A stretch of 64,000 bases of DNA from Modestobacter sp. DSM 44400 (GCF_900107175.1 NZ_FNOZ01000024.1:1-64000); one strand, 5' to 3'; positions 36,789 through 45,071 are shown, counted from the first letter of the stretch. Translations and numbers: made by a program. The notes: generated by a model from the letters alone, not told the origin.

Positions 36789-38269
36789 GACGCGCCCGAC
36801 TCCTGGGCCCGCACCGCACCCCGGCGCAGCAGCAGCGTCCCGGCGAAGCCGACCAGCAGCGCGACCAGGACGCCGAGGTTCGCGAAGGCCCAGCTGCCTT
36901 CCGTGCCGCCCAGCCCGAAGGGGCCGAGCAGGTAGCCCTGCCAGCCCAGCCAGCCGGCGTAGCCGTTGGTGACCAGGCCCCAGCCGAGCACCGTGCCGGC
37001 GAGCAGGAGCAGCAGCGGCACCGGCGGCACCGAGCCGTACCGGCCGCGGGGGTCGTAGAGCTCCGCCTCGGCGTAGTCGCGGCGGCGCAGCAGCAGGTCG
37101 GCGAGCATGACGCCGCACCAGGCGGCGACCGGGACGCCGAGGGTGATGAGGAAGCCCTGGAACTGGAAGAAGAAGTCGCCCTCGGCGACGAAGACGACCC
37201 AGATGGTGCCCAGCACCATCAGCACGCCGTCGACGCCGGCGGCGACCGGCCTGGTGATCCGCACGCCGGCCGACAGCAGCGCCAGGCCGGAGGAGTAGAT
37301 GTCCAGCAGCGCGCCGCCGACCAGCCCGAGGACGGCGACGAGCGCGAACGGGACCAGGAACCAGGTCGGCAGCAGGCTGCCCAGGGCACCGATCGGGTCC
37401 AGCCCGATGGCCGCGGACAGCTCCGGCGACGACCCGGCCAGCAGCAGACCGACGACCAGCAGCACGACCGGGGCCAGCGCCGAGCCGAACGTCGTCCAGC
37501 CGACGACGCCACGGGTGGAGGCCGTGCGCGGCAGGTAGCGGGAGTAGTCGGCGGCGGCGTTGACCCAGCCGAACCCGTAGCCGGTCATCACGAACACCAG
37601 CGCCCCGACGAACACCGCGGTCGAGCCGGCCGGGATCGCGCTGACCGCCGACCAGTCGATCTCGTCGGCCACCAGGGCCAGGTAGGCGACGGTCAGCACG
37701 CCGGTGACCACGGTGATGACCGCCTGCATGCGCATGATCAGGTCGAAGCCGAGGACGCCGCCGACGACCACCAGCGCCGCGACCACCAGCAACGCGACCA
37801 CCTGCGTCGCCGTCCCGCCGCCCCAGCCCAGCCGCGTGAAGACGGTGGCCGTGGCCAGCGTCGCCAGCGAGGTCAGCACCGTCTCCCAGCCGACGGTCAG
37901 CACCCACGACAGGACGGCGGGCACCCGGCCGCCGTTCACCCCGAACGCGGCCCGGCTGAGCACCAGGGTGGGGGCCGAGCCGCGCTTGCCGGCGATGGCG
38001 ATGAACCCGCAGAACAGGAAGCTGACGACGATCCCGACAGCGCCGGCGATCGTGGCCTGCCAGAGGGAGATGCCGAAGCCGAGGGTGAACGAGCCGTACC
38101 CCAGGCCCAGCACGCTGACGTTGGCGCCGAACCACGGCCAGAACAGCGACCGCGGCGTGCCCTTGCGCTCGCTCTCGGCAATGACGTTGATGCCGTTGGT
38201 CTCGACGGACCCCCGGGACGTGCTGGTCGACGCCGGAGGACCGGCGTCCCCGATGTAGGTGTGCGCCAT
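36785..38269 (-). CDS. Cytosine/purine permease (NCS1 family)
   Basis: 494 aa with about twelve membrane helices. The N-terminal FWPWFGANVSVLGLGYG and APTLVLSRAAFGVNGG are typical of NCS1 nucleobase/allantoin/thiamine carriers. It should import a nucleobase-like compound with sodium or protons. GAGGAGG lies about 10 bases before the ATG. It is the first of three genes with 4-base overlaps (permease, cysteine hydrolase, mftF). Confidence 0.88.
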   Translation of the reverse strand: MAHTYIGDAGPPASTSTSRGSVETNGINVIAESERKGTPRSLFWPWFGANVSVLGLGYGSFTLGFGISLWQATIAGAVGIVVSFLFCGFIAIAGKRGSAPTLVLSRAAFGVNGGRVPAVLSWVLTVGWETVLTSLATLATATVFTRLGWGGGTATQVVALLVVAALVVVGGVLGFDLIMRMQAVITVVTGVLTVAYLALVADEIDWSAVSAIPAGSTAVFVGALVFVMTGYGFGWVNAAADYSRYLPRTASTRGVVGWTTFGSALAPVVLLVVGLLLAGSSPELSAAIGLDPIGALGSLLPTWFLVPFALVAVLGLVGGALLDIYSSGLALLSAGVRITRPVAAGVDGVLMVLGTIWVVFVAEGDFFFQFQGFLITLGVPVAAWCGVMLADLLLRRRDYAEAELYDPRGRYGSVPPVPLLLLLAGTVLGWGLVTNGYAGWLGWQGYLLGPFGLGGTEGSWAFANLGVLVALLVGFAGTLLLRRGAVRAQESGAS

Positions 38270-38414
38270 CTGGCCGTGTCCTCCTCGCGCGGTCCGGGTA
38301 CCTCCCCGCTGCAGCGGGACCTTAACGGCGACCGGGGACGACGACGGCCGCCGTCGCCGACCTCCGTGCGCCGATGCATCGACAGCCGAGGTATCGAGGG
38401 GCCGCGTCCGGCGC

Positions 38415-38690
38415 ATGGCGTCCCGCCCGCTCACCGAACCGGCGTTCTTCGTGCTCGCGCCGTGGCCGACCAGTCGCGGCACGGGTACGGCGTGTCGGAG
38501 AGGTGGAGGAGCTGTCCGACGGCCGCGTGACCCTGCGCGTCGGCACCCTCTACGGCGTGCTCGACCGACTGGTCGCCGAGGCAGCGTCGAGCCCGACCGC
38601 GAGGAGGTGCACGCCGGCCGCGTGCGCCGCTACTACCGGCTCACCGGCGCTGGGCGCTCGGCCCTCGAGGCACGGGGTCCAGCGACTTGC
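38415..38690 (+). pseudogene. PadR-type regulator, frameshifted and truncated
   Basis: The PadR winged helix can be assembled only by changing frame several times: ASRPLTEPAFFVLA from ATG 38415, then ADQSRHGYGV, then EELSDGRVTLRVGTLYGVLDRL, then VEPDREEVHAGRVRRYYRLT in the first frame again. The C-terminal dimerisation part is absent, and the reading runs into the end of the SDR gene. Confidence 0.75.
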
Positions 38691-38693
38691 GGG

Positions 38694-39449
38694 CTACAGC
38701 CCACCGGCGACCCGCAGCACCGCGCCGGTGCAGTAGCCGGCCTGCGGGGACAGCAGCCAGGCGATCGCCGGGGCGATCTCCGCCGGGTCGCCGGGACGGC
38801 CCATCGGCACCCGGGCGGTGGCCCGGTCCAGCCGGCCGGGGTCGCCGGCGCCGGCGTGGATGCCGGTGCGCACGAGCCCCGGCGCGACGGCGTTGACCCG
38901 GACGCCGTCGGCCGCGAGTTCCTTCGCCAGCCCGACCGTGAGCGCGTCGACCCCGGCCTTGGCGGCGGCGTAGTGCACGTACTCGTGCGCCGAGCCCAGC
39001 GTCGCGGCCGCCGAGGAGACGGTCACGATGGCCCCGCCGGGTCCGCCACGCCGCCGGGACATCACCTGGGCGGCCCGCCGGGCGCACAGGACGACGCCGA
39101 GCAGGTTGACGTCGAGCACGCTCCGCACGACGTCCACCGGGGTGTCGGCCAGGTCGCCCAGGTGCGCGGTCAGCCCGGCGTTGGCGACCAGCCCGGTGAC
39201 CGGGCCGAGCTCGGCGGCCGCCGCGGCGAAGAGCGCGTCGACGTCCACGGCATCGGTCACGTCGGCCTGGACGGCGACCGCCCGCGCCCCGGCGGCGTGC
39301 GCCGCCGCGACGACCCGGGCCGCGGCTTGCTCGTCGACGCGGTAGCCGACCACCACGTCGTGCCCATCGAGAGCCAGGCGCACGACGGTGGCGGCGCCGA
39401 TGCCACGGCTGCCGCCGGTGACGATCGTGACCGGGCGGGGAGGGGTCAT
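38694..39449 (-). CDS. Short-chain dehydrogenase/reductase
   Basis: 251 aa classical SDR. The cofactor motif is VTGGSRGIGAATV at residues 10-22, followed by LVANAGLTAHLG near 88, a catalytic serine in VTVSSAAATLG, and YVHYAAAKAGV with Tyr and Lys near 155. It lacks the extra insert near the nucleotide site that marks mycofactocin-coupled SDRs. Substrate unknown. Probably co-oriented with, but not tightly linked to, the monooxygenase gene upstream. Confidence 0.88.
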   Translation of the reverse strand: MTPPRPVTIVTGGSRGIGAATVVRLALDGHDVVVGYRVDEQAAARVVAAAHAAGARAVAVQADVTDAVDVDALFAAAAAELGPVTGLVANAGLTAHLGDLADTPVDVVRSVLDVNLLGVVLCARRAAQVMSRRRGGPGGAIVTVSSAAATLGSAHEYVHYAAAKAGVDALTVGLAKELAADGVRVNAVAPGLVRTGIHAGAGDPGRLDRATARVPMGRPGDPAEIAPAIAWLLSPQAGYCTGAVLRVAGGL

Positions 39450-39475
39450 GCGCCGATCGTGCCCGGCGGGCAGGG

Positions 39476-39805
39476 TCAGCCCTGGGGCGGGCTGACCTCA
39501 CCCATCTCGCCCCAGCCGTCCTGCGGCACCTCGACGTTCACGATGTCCGGCTTCTTGGTGACCAGGTCACCCATCCAGCCGATCGCCGTCCGGAAGTGGT
39601 CGGTCTGCACGTGCGCGGCGCCGGCATCGGCGTCGCGGAACGCCTCCACCAGCGTGAACACGTTGTCCTCGTCCACGCTGCGGCTCCACTCGAAGAAGAG
39701 GTTGCCCTCCTCGGCGCGGGTGGCCCGGGTGAAGTCGTCGACGAGGGTCAGCCACTCGTCGGCGCGGTCGGGGCGGATCGTCCACTTCACGACGATGAAG
39801 ATCAC
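39476..39805 (-). CDS. ABM-domain (antibiotic biosynthesis monooxygenase-like) protein
   Basis: 109 aa dimeric ferredoxin-like fold. The segments IFIVVKWTIRPDRADEW, EEGNLFFEWSRSVDED and FRDADAGAAHVQTDHF are typical of the ABM/YgiN family. Members include cofactor-free quinol monooxygenases and heme-degrading enzymes, but many have unknown roles. GTG start with AGGAGG 9 bases upstream. Downstream it is 26 bases from the SDR gene on the same strand. Confidence 0.85.
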   Translation of the reverse strand: MIFIVVKWTIRPDRADEWLTLVDDFTRATRAEEGNLFFEWSRSVDEDNVFTLVEAFRDADAGAAHVQTDHFRTAIGWMGDLVTKKPDIVNVEVPQDGWGEMGEVSPPQG

Positions 39806-39856
39806 GGTGGGTTCCTCCTGGGTCGGGCCCTCACCGTAGGACCCAGGAACGCACGG

Positions 39857-39892
39857 CGCCGCCCGCAGGTCCGGGTGGACCTGCGGGCGGCG
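39857..39892 (-). terminator. Strong hairpin terminator after rpmE2
   Basis: A perfect 16-bp stem (39857-39872 with 39877-39892) closes a GGGT loop. It lies 20 bases beyond the rpmE2 stop and before the ABM gene, where a rho-independent-like stop would end rpmE2. No U-tract follows, as is usual in Actinobacteria. Confidence 0.8.
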
Positions 39893-39912
39893 TCGGAGCT
39901 GGCGGCGGGGGG

Positions 39913-40164
39913 TCAGCCGCGCGTGCGCGTCCCGTAGCGCTGGCGGAACTTCTCGACCCGGCCCGCGGTGTCGATCACGCGCTGGTCACCGGTCCAGAAG
40001 GGGTGCGAGGAGGCGCTGGTCTCCACCGACACCATCGGCAGGGTCTCGCCGTCCAGCTCGATGGTTTGGCTCGTCGCGACCGTGGACCGGGTCCGGTAGG
40101 TCGCGCCGGTGGCGCTGTCCCGGAAGACGACGGTGCGGTAGTCGGGGTGGATGCCGTTCCTCAT
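39913..40164 (-). CDS. rpmE2: 50S ribosomal protein L31 type B
   Basis: 83 aa. MRNGIHPDYRTVVFRD at the start and SSHPFWTGDQRVIDTAGRV near residue 53 are the L31 type B signature. The zinc-binding CxxC pairs of the housekeeping L31 are absent, so this is the cysteine-free form usually expressed under zinc limitation. GAGAGG precedes the ATG. No clear Zur box was recognised upstream. Confidence 0.93.
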   Translation of the reverse strand: MRNGIHPDYRTVVFRDSATGATYRTRSTVATSQTIELDGETLPMVSVETSASSHPFWTGDQRVIDTAGRVEKFRQRYGTRTRG

Positions 40165-40288
40165 GGTGGTTCCTCTCGGTCTCGCGGGACGTCCGCCCCC
40201 ACTGGGGCGGGCTGATCGCGGCACCTGGCGGAACCGCCCCGCCCCGCACTCTGTTCCCGCGCCGTCGGCGCACGACCTGCGCCGTGCG

Positions 40289-40570
40289 CTACGGCTCGGG
40301 GTGCTGGCGCCGACGAGCGGACCGGGTCAGCTCCCGGAACTGCAGGTGCCTGATCAGGTCGGCCGCCCGCTCCACGGGGAGTCTCGAGCACCTGCGCCAG
40401 GGAGACTGCGGCAGCGTCGTCGTCCTCGGCCTCGAGCACCGCGGCCAGCACGTCCGGAGCGCGGTCGTGGACCCCGTCGAGCACCTCCGCCTCGGCCCGG
40501 CGGCGCGCCCACCGAGGCTCGTCCCGGTCGGGCTCGACCTCGGCGCGCTCGGCCTCGAGCGTTCGGGACC
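40289..40570 (-). pseudogene. Hypothetical gene with a frameshift and no start
   Basis: An acidic helical frame (RTLEAERAEVEPDRDEPRW, then DGVHDRAPDVLAAVLEAEDD and SLAQVLETP) runs from just after a TAG at about 40578. At a run of C near 40380 it must shift by one base to continue as ERAADLIRHLQFRELTRSAR to its stop. The codon where a start is expected is TAG. No family is recognised. Confidence 0.5.
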
Positions 40571-40577
40571 CGGGGTC

Positions 40578-40838
40578 CTACGGGCCGGTCCCACCCGGCG
40601 CGGGTTGCCCTGCCCAGTACTCCCGACCGTTGTGCTCCCAGTCCTGGGTCAGCTGCAGCGACGCCTCGGTGAGGGCGGCGACGAGAGCGGAGATCTGACT
40701 GACGTGCACAACGAGCGGCTCCGCGTCCGCCCGCCGTGCCTGCCGGAGCGCCAGGTGAGCTCCCCGCCCACCCTCGGGCGAGTGGCTCTCCATCCAGCCG
40801 GAGACCAGCAGAGCCAGATCGCCGACACCGGTCGGCAC
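40578..40838 (-). CDS. Hypothetical protein
   Basis: 86 aa from a GTG. Segments GDLALLVSGWMESH and VHVSQISALVAALTEASLQL look like amphipathic helices of a real protein. No domain is recognised. An alternative frame upstream (MRMDVFDEGTVG) reads well up to this point, so a frameshift in the N-terminal region cannot be excluded. Confidence 0.45.
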   Translation of the reverse strand: MPTGVGDLALLVSGWMESHSPEGGRGAHLALRQARRADAEPLVVHVSQISALVAALTEASLQLTQDWEHNGREYWAGQPAPGGTGP

Positions 40839-40988
40839 GACGGCCCCACTGTCCCCTCGTCGAAGACGTCCATCCGCAAGGGGCCGACTGGGGGGCGGGA
40901 TCGTCGGACAGCCCGGGCGCAGTCATCTGCTCTCCTCGTCGCGGTCGCCGGAGCGACCGTCGGTGCACAGTGCCCTGGAGGGGGTGGA

Positions 40989-41687
40989 TCAGCCCAGCAG
41001 GCGCCCGGCCGGGTCGATCTGCCACGTCGGAACGGCGGCGACCAGCCGTGCCACCATCGCCGCCAGCAGCGCGGCGCCCTCCTCCGCCGAGGCCCCGGCC
41101 GGGTCGCCGAGCACCCCGTTCGGAGTCACGCCGCGCACCCCCTCGGCCCGCAGTCTGGGCAGCAACGCGCCGATCGGCGTGGTCTCGCCCGCCGCCGCCA
41201 GCGCCTCGCGCACCCCGTCCGGTTCCACGTGCAACATCAGTGACGTCTCGGTGCGGCCGGCGTGGGCGTCACCACTGGGCGTCCCGCACGGGAACCAGGC
41301 GACGTCCCGCCCCTCGGTGCGTAGCAGTGGCACCGCCGTCCGCAGCGCGTCGAGGTTGCCGCCGTGGCCGTTGACCACCACCAACCGGCCCGCCCACCGG
41401 CAGGCGGAGCGGCCGTACTCGACCAGCAGCCCGGTGAGCGCCCCGGTGCCGATCGACACCGTGCCCGGGAAGTCCTCGTGCTCGCCGCTCGCGCCGTAGG
41501 CCAGCGTCGGGGCGAGCAGCGCCCCGTCCAGCGCTGGGACGGCGGACTCCGCCACGACCGTCGCCAGCACCGCGTCGGTGGCCAGCGGCAGGTGGGGGCC
41601 GTGCTGCTCCACCGCTCCCAGCGGGACGACGAGCAGCGGCCGCCCGGTCAGCTCCGGCCAGGTCGCGTCGGCCAGCCGGTCGCTCAC
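40989..41687 (-). CDS. mftE: Mycofactocin peptidase MftE (creatininase family)
   Basis: 232 aa. The metal-binding motif GAVEQHGPHLPLATDAV at residues 23-39 and the glycine-rich VVNGHGGNLDALR near 105 mark the creatininase family. The later GDAHAGRTETSLML segment is typical of the MftE branch. MftE cleaves the modified C-terminal Val-Tyr unit from MftA. The GTG overlaps the TGA of the oxidoreductase scar upstream. Family knowledge plus the nearby mftABC genes support the name. Confidence 0.9.
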   Translation of the reverse strand: MSDRLADATWPELTGRPLLVVPLGAVEQHGPHLPLATDAVLATVVAESAVPALDGALLAPTLAYGASGEHEDFPGTVSIGTGALTGLLVEYGRSACRWAGRLVVVNGHGGNLDALRTAVPLLRTEGRDVAWFPCGTPSGDAHAGRTETSLMLHVEPDGVREALAAAGETTPIGALLPRLRAEGVRGVTPNGVLGDPAGASAEEGAALLAAMVARLVAAVPTWQIDPAGRLLG

Positions 41688-41848
41688 AGCGCCGTCTCCA
41701 GGCGCTCGCCCTCGACGGTGGCCGCCGACGCCCGGCGCGACGTCACGGAGTCGCCGATCCGGTGCACCTGCGCGGCGAAGACGATGCGGTTGGCGACGGT
41801 CACCGGGCCCAGGCGCAGCGGGGTGGACAGGTGGCGGTGCTGGTCCAT
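41684..41848 (-). pseudogene. Internally deleted OYE/FadH-family oxidoreductase (54-codon scar)
   Basis: An ATG with GGAGAGG upstream opens 54 codons. The first part (PLRLGPVTVANRIVFAAQ) is the start of an Old Yellow Enzyme/2,4-dienoyl-CoA reductase. The second part (HRIGDSVTSRRASAATVEGE) is the extreme C-terminus of the same family. More than 550 residues between them are gone, yet the join is in frame and the stop overlaps the mftE start. Mycofactocin clusters often include such an OYE gene beside mftE. Confidence 0.75.
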
Positions 41849-41879
41849 CCGCGCCTCTCCGTCCCTCCGCCGGTCCCGG

Positions 41880-42550
41880 CACCCTGCCCGCGGCTGTCGT
41901 TGACCTCCTTGAAGTCATCGAGGTCGACGAACAACAGGCTGACCGGGGCACCCGTGCGGAGACCGCGGGCAGTGGTCTCCTCCAGCAGGGTCCGGTTGGG
42001 CAGGCCGGTCAGCGCGTCGCTGAGCCCCTGGACCTCGTTGAGCCGCCAGGAGGCCAGGTGCGTCGGGCCCGCGGCCAGCACGAACGCCGCGTGCACCCCG
42101 GTCCACAGCCAGGGGTCGTGCATACCGGTGTGCCCGAAGACCGCCTGCGGGTACAGCGCGCCGATGACGCCATGGTGCACGGTGACCACCAGCAGTGCGA
42201 TGCCGAAGGGCGCCCAGTGCTGGTAGAGCGAGACGATCCCGACCATCACGAAGAAGATGAAGTGCGCTTCGGTGATGCCGTCCACGGGTGCACGAGCGCT
42301 ACCGAAGCGGCCATCAGGCTCAGCGTGGTCGCTCCGGAGCGCCCCGGGCGGGAGAAGGTGGGGACGGCGGCGAACTGTCCGCCGCCCCACCACCAGCACA
42401 GCAGCACGAGGGCGGCGGGCGCGGCCAGGCAGGTCCGCACGATGCCGTGGTCTGCGCTGCCAGACCGCCTCGGGCAGCTTGCGCCCGTCGGGCCGCAGGC
42501 GCACGGCCTGGTCGCAGAGGAAGCGGATCACCCTGTCCAGATCGGCGTGC
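41880..42550 (-). pseudogene. Membrane diguanylate cyclase remnant
   Basis: Broken frames on the minus strand give hydrophobic segments (LAAPAALVLLCWWWGGG, then HFIFFVMVGIVSLYQHWAPF and GVHAAFVLAAGPTHLAS). A GGDEF domain start follows (LSDALTGLPNRTLLEE, LLFVDLDDFKEVND). The sequence is lost before the GGDEF motif. At least two frame changes are needed. It is therefore an inactive, truncated cyclase. Confidence 0.75.
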
Positions 42551-42691
42551 GTGGAGGCCCACCTCCTGCACCCGGGCCCCGGTGGCGTTCCCCTTCGGAG
42601 AGGCTCGGACTGGGAGAGCGCACAGCCGACTCCTGGCCCGGTGGCAGGCGGCCGGGCGACGCTGGGGTCTCGCCCACCCCGGAGGTCCCCC

Positions 42692-42802
42692 GTGCTGACC
42701 GTCGCCGTCCTCGTCGTCTTCCTCGCCGTCCTCACCTCGGCCGACCTGCTGCCCGCACTGCTCGGCTCGGACGCCACCGGGCTGGTGGCACCGCTCCGTT
42801 GA
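42692..42802 (+). CDS. Putative 36-residue membrane peptide
   Basis: A GTG preceded by GGAGG at 6 bases opens a 36-codon frame with one hydrophobic helix (LTVAVLVVFLAVLTSADLL) and a short tail. It lies 45 bases upstream of vapB on the same strand. The ribosome site and the helix support translation, but the length is short and no family is known. Confidence 0.4.
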   Translation: MLTVAVLVVFLAVLTSADLLPALLGSDATGLVAPLR

Positions 42803-42847
42803 CCGTCGCCCGTCCCACTAGGACATCCGCGGTGGTACGCTGGCTCG

Positions 42848-43093
42848 ATGAGTGGGACGTACCCGGTGGTGCTCGGAGACCGCGGCCGGCTGGTCATACC
42901 CGCCGAGCTGCGGGAGCACATGCACCTGGTCGCGGGCGCGCCACTCGCACTCGTCGAGACCCCGCGCGGCTTCCTGGTGATGACGCGCGAGGAGCTCAAG
43001 CGTCTTGTCCGCGAGGATCTCGCCGGAGCAGAACTGGTCGATGAACTTCTCAGCGAACGCCGCGCAGCGGCCGCCGTCGAAGACGCCGGATGA
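42848..43093 (+). CDS. vapB: AbrB/VapB-type antitoxin
   Basis: 81 aa. The swapped-hairpin DNA-binding domain is DRGRLVIPAELREHMHLVAGAPLAL at residues 11-35, interrupted by no gap. The C-terminal part (LKRLVREDLAGAELVDELL) should bind the toxin. It overlaps vapC by ATGA. GTCC-CACTA-GGAC just upstream could be its operator. The ribosome site is weak, so translation may be leaderless. Confidence 0.85.
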   Translation: MSGTYPVVLGDRGRLVIPAELREHMHLVAGAPLALVETPRGFLVMTREELKRLVREDLAGAELVDELLSERRAAAAVEDAG

Positions 43094-43458
43094 ACCTGTT
43101 CGACAGTTCCGCGCTGCTCTGCTTCCTCCAGGGCGGGTTCGGGGCCGACCGGGTCGAGGAGGTACTGGTCGGTGAACCGGCGGTCTGCAGCGCCGCGAAC
43201 TGGTCGGAGACGGCTCAGAAGGTCCTGCGCCTCGACGGCGACTGGCCCAGCTCTCGTGCGCTGCTACTGAGCTATCAGCTGACCGTGGAGCCGGTGACCC
43301 GCGAGGACGCGGAAGCCGCAGCCGCCCTGTGGCGCCGGAACTCCGGGCTGTCGCTCGCCGACCGGATCTGCCTGGCCACCGGACGGCGCCTCGCGGCCGT
43401 CGTGTGGACCGCCGATCGGGCCTGGGGCGAATCCGACCTGGTGCGCCAGATCCGCTGA
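43090..43458 (+). CDS. vapC: PIN-domain toxin VapC
   Basis: 122 aa PIN ribonuclease. Acidic residues fall where expected: Asp5 in NLFDSSALL, Glu40 in ANWSETAQK, Asp91 in GLSLADRICLA and Asp109 in VVWTADRAW. It would cut RNA when freed from VapB. It sits in the gap between mftC and mftE on the opposite strand, which suggests insertion into that locus. Confidence 0.88.
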   Translation: MNLFDSSALLCFLQGGFGADRVEEVLVGEPAVCSAANWSETAQKVLRLDGDWPSSRALLLSYQLTVEPVTREDAEAAAALWRRNSGLSLADRICLATGRRLAAVVWTADRAWGESDLVRQIR

Positions 43459-43488
43459 CCCGGAGCAGTCGGCGGCGCTCGTGGTGGT

Positions 43489-44721
43489 CTACCTGAGGTC
43501 CAGTCCGGCCAGCGGCGACTCGTCGCAGGCCTTTGCCGGCGGAAGCGCCGGCATGCCCAGCAACGTGGGCTGGCCACGGACCGGCCCGGAGTGGGAGTGG
43601 TCGAGGTGGCTCTTCGGCGGAGCCAGCGCCAGGTCGCGGGCCGCCAGGGCGGTCTCGCCGTAGCCCTGCACGCACTCGGGGTCGGGCCCGTCCAGCGGCA
43701 GGCCGGTGAAGAACTTGGCCGCCATGCAGCCACCCCGGCAGGAGTCGAAGTGCTGGCACTTGGTGCACGCGCCGCCGGTCTGGGGGTTGCGCAGGTCGGC
43801 GAACAGCTCGCTGTGCTGCCACACCCGCTGGAAGCCGCCCTCGCTGCGCACGTTGCCGGCCAGGAAGTTCTCGTGGATGGCGAACGGGCATGCGTAGACG
43901 TCGCCCACCGGGTCGATCAGGCACACCACGCGGCCCGCGCCGCACAGGTTCAGCCCGGGCAGCGCTTCACCGAGGGCCGACAGGTGGAAGAAGGAGTCGC
44001 CGGTGAGCACCTGGTCGCCGTTGGCCAGCAGCCACTGGTAGAGGTCACGCTGCTGGGCCTGGGTGGGGTGCAGCCGGTCCCAGACGTCGGCGCCGCGACC
44101 CGAGGGGCGGAAGCGGGTGATGCGCAGCTGGGCCCCGTAGGAGTCGGTGAGCGCCCTGAACTCATCCAGCTGCCCGGCGTTCTCCCGGGTGACGACGACG
44201 GACACCTTGAAGTCCCGCATCCCGGCCTCGGCCAGGTTCGAAAGCGCCCGGGTCGCGGTGGCGAAGGACCCGGTGCCGCGGACGGCGTCGTTGACCTCGG
44301 CGGTCGCGCCGTCCAGGGAGATCTGCACGTCGACGTAGTCGGTGCGGGCCAACTGCTGGGCCCGGGCCTTGTCCAGCTTGATGCCGTTGGTGGAGAACTT
44401 GACCCCGACGTCGTGGCCGATCGCGTAATCGAGCAGGTGCCAGAAATCGGGTCGGACTGTGGGCTCGCCGCCGCCGACGTTGACGTAGAAGACCTGCATC
44501 CGCTGCAGCTCGTCGATGACCGCTTCGGCCTCCGCAGTCGACAGCTCGCGGGGGTCACGTCGTCCGGATGAGGACAGGCAGTGCACGCACGCCAGGTTGC
44601 AGGCGTAGGTGAGCTCCCAGGTCAGGCAGATGGGGGCGTCCAGGCCGAACTCGAACTGGTCGATGAGGCGGCCACCCACGGGACGCTCGCGGGCGGGGCG
44701 GGACGGCAGGACGGCGGTCAT
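43489..44721 (-). CDS. mftC: Mycofactocin radical SAM maturase MftC
   Basis: 410 aa. The radical SAM cluster is formed by Cys41, Cys45 and Cys48 (CNLACVHC). The SPASM region at the C-terminus carries further cysteines (CGAGRVVC, VYACPFAIHENF, CTKCQHFDSCRGGC) for auxiliary clusters. MftC decarboxylates the C-terminal tyrosine of MftA and forms a Val-Tyr carbon-carbon bond. The ATG overlaps the mftB stop (ATGA). The ABC order and the MftA match leave little doubt. Confidence 0.95.
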   Translation of the reverse strand: MTAVLPSRPARERPVGGRLIDQFEFGLDAPICLTWELTYACNLACVHCLSSSGRRDPRELSTAEAEAVIDELQRMQVFYVNVGGGEPTVRPDFWHLLDYAIGHDVGVKFSTNGIKLDKARAQQLARTDYVDVQISLDGATAEVNDAVRGTGSFATATRALSNLAEAGMRDFKVSVVVTRENAGQLDEFRALTDSYGAQLRITRFRPSGRGADVWDRLHPTQAQQRDLYQWLLANGDQVLTGDSFFHLSALGEALPGLNLCGAGRVVCLIDPVGDVYACPFAIHENFLAGNVRSEGGFQRVWQHSELFADLRNPQTGGACTKCQHFDSCRGGCMAAKFFTGLPLDGPDPECVQGYGETALAARDLALAPPKSHLDHSHSGPVRGQPTLLGMPALPPAKACDESPLAGLDLR

Positions 44722-45071
44722 GCGGGTGCCTTCCGGAGCTCGATCATCGAGGAGCGGGAGAGGTCGGCCAGCGCCTTGACGTAGGCCGGGCGCTGCGCCT
44801 CCGGCACGTCACAGGCGACGAGCGTGGCGGTCGCGCTGGGATGATCGGCGAGGGTCTCGACCACCCGGACCAGCGTCTGCGACTTCAGGAACGACAACTT
44901 CCGGTTGCCGAAGTGGTAGACGAGCGCGCCGAACGGCTCCGGCCGCAGCGCTACCGACCGCGAGCGCTGCCAGGGCAGTTCGGGGTCGAACGCGACGTCG
45001 GGGCCGGCCGCCCGCGGTCCTCCGGGCACCGTCCCGGACACCAGGGCCGCGTCGATCAGTACACCCCGCAC
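44718..45071 (-). CDS. mftB: Mycofactocin precursor chaperone MftB
   Basis: Up to 117 aa. The core (LRPEPFGALVYHFGNRKLSF, then LKSQTLVRVVETLADHP) is the PqqD-like RRE domain that binds MftA and presents it to MftC. The GTG at 45071 starts inside mftA. A later GTG at 45041 would give a length closer to the usual 90-110 residues, and neither has a clear ribosome site. Coupled to mftC by a 4-base overlap. Confidence 0.9.
   Translation of the reverse strand: MRGVLIDAALVSGTVPGGPRAAGPDVAFDPELPWQRSRSVALRPEPFGALVYHFGNRKLSFLKSQTLVRVVETLADHPSATATLVACDVPEAQRPAYVKALADLSRSSMIELRKAPA

Noticed and set aside
38694-39449. SDR considered as a mycofactocin-coupled dehydrogenase
   Set aside because: The insert near the cofactor site that marks that group is absent; it reads as a classical FabG-like SDR.
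40165-40288. Zur box upstream of rpmE2
   Set aside because: Type B L31 genes are often Zur-regulated, but no AT-rich inverted repeat of that kind could be seen.
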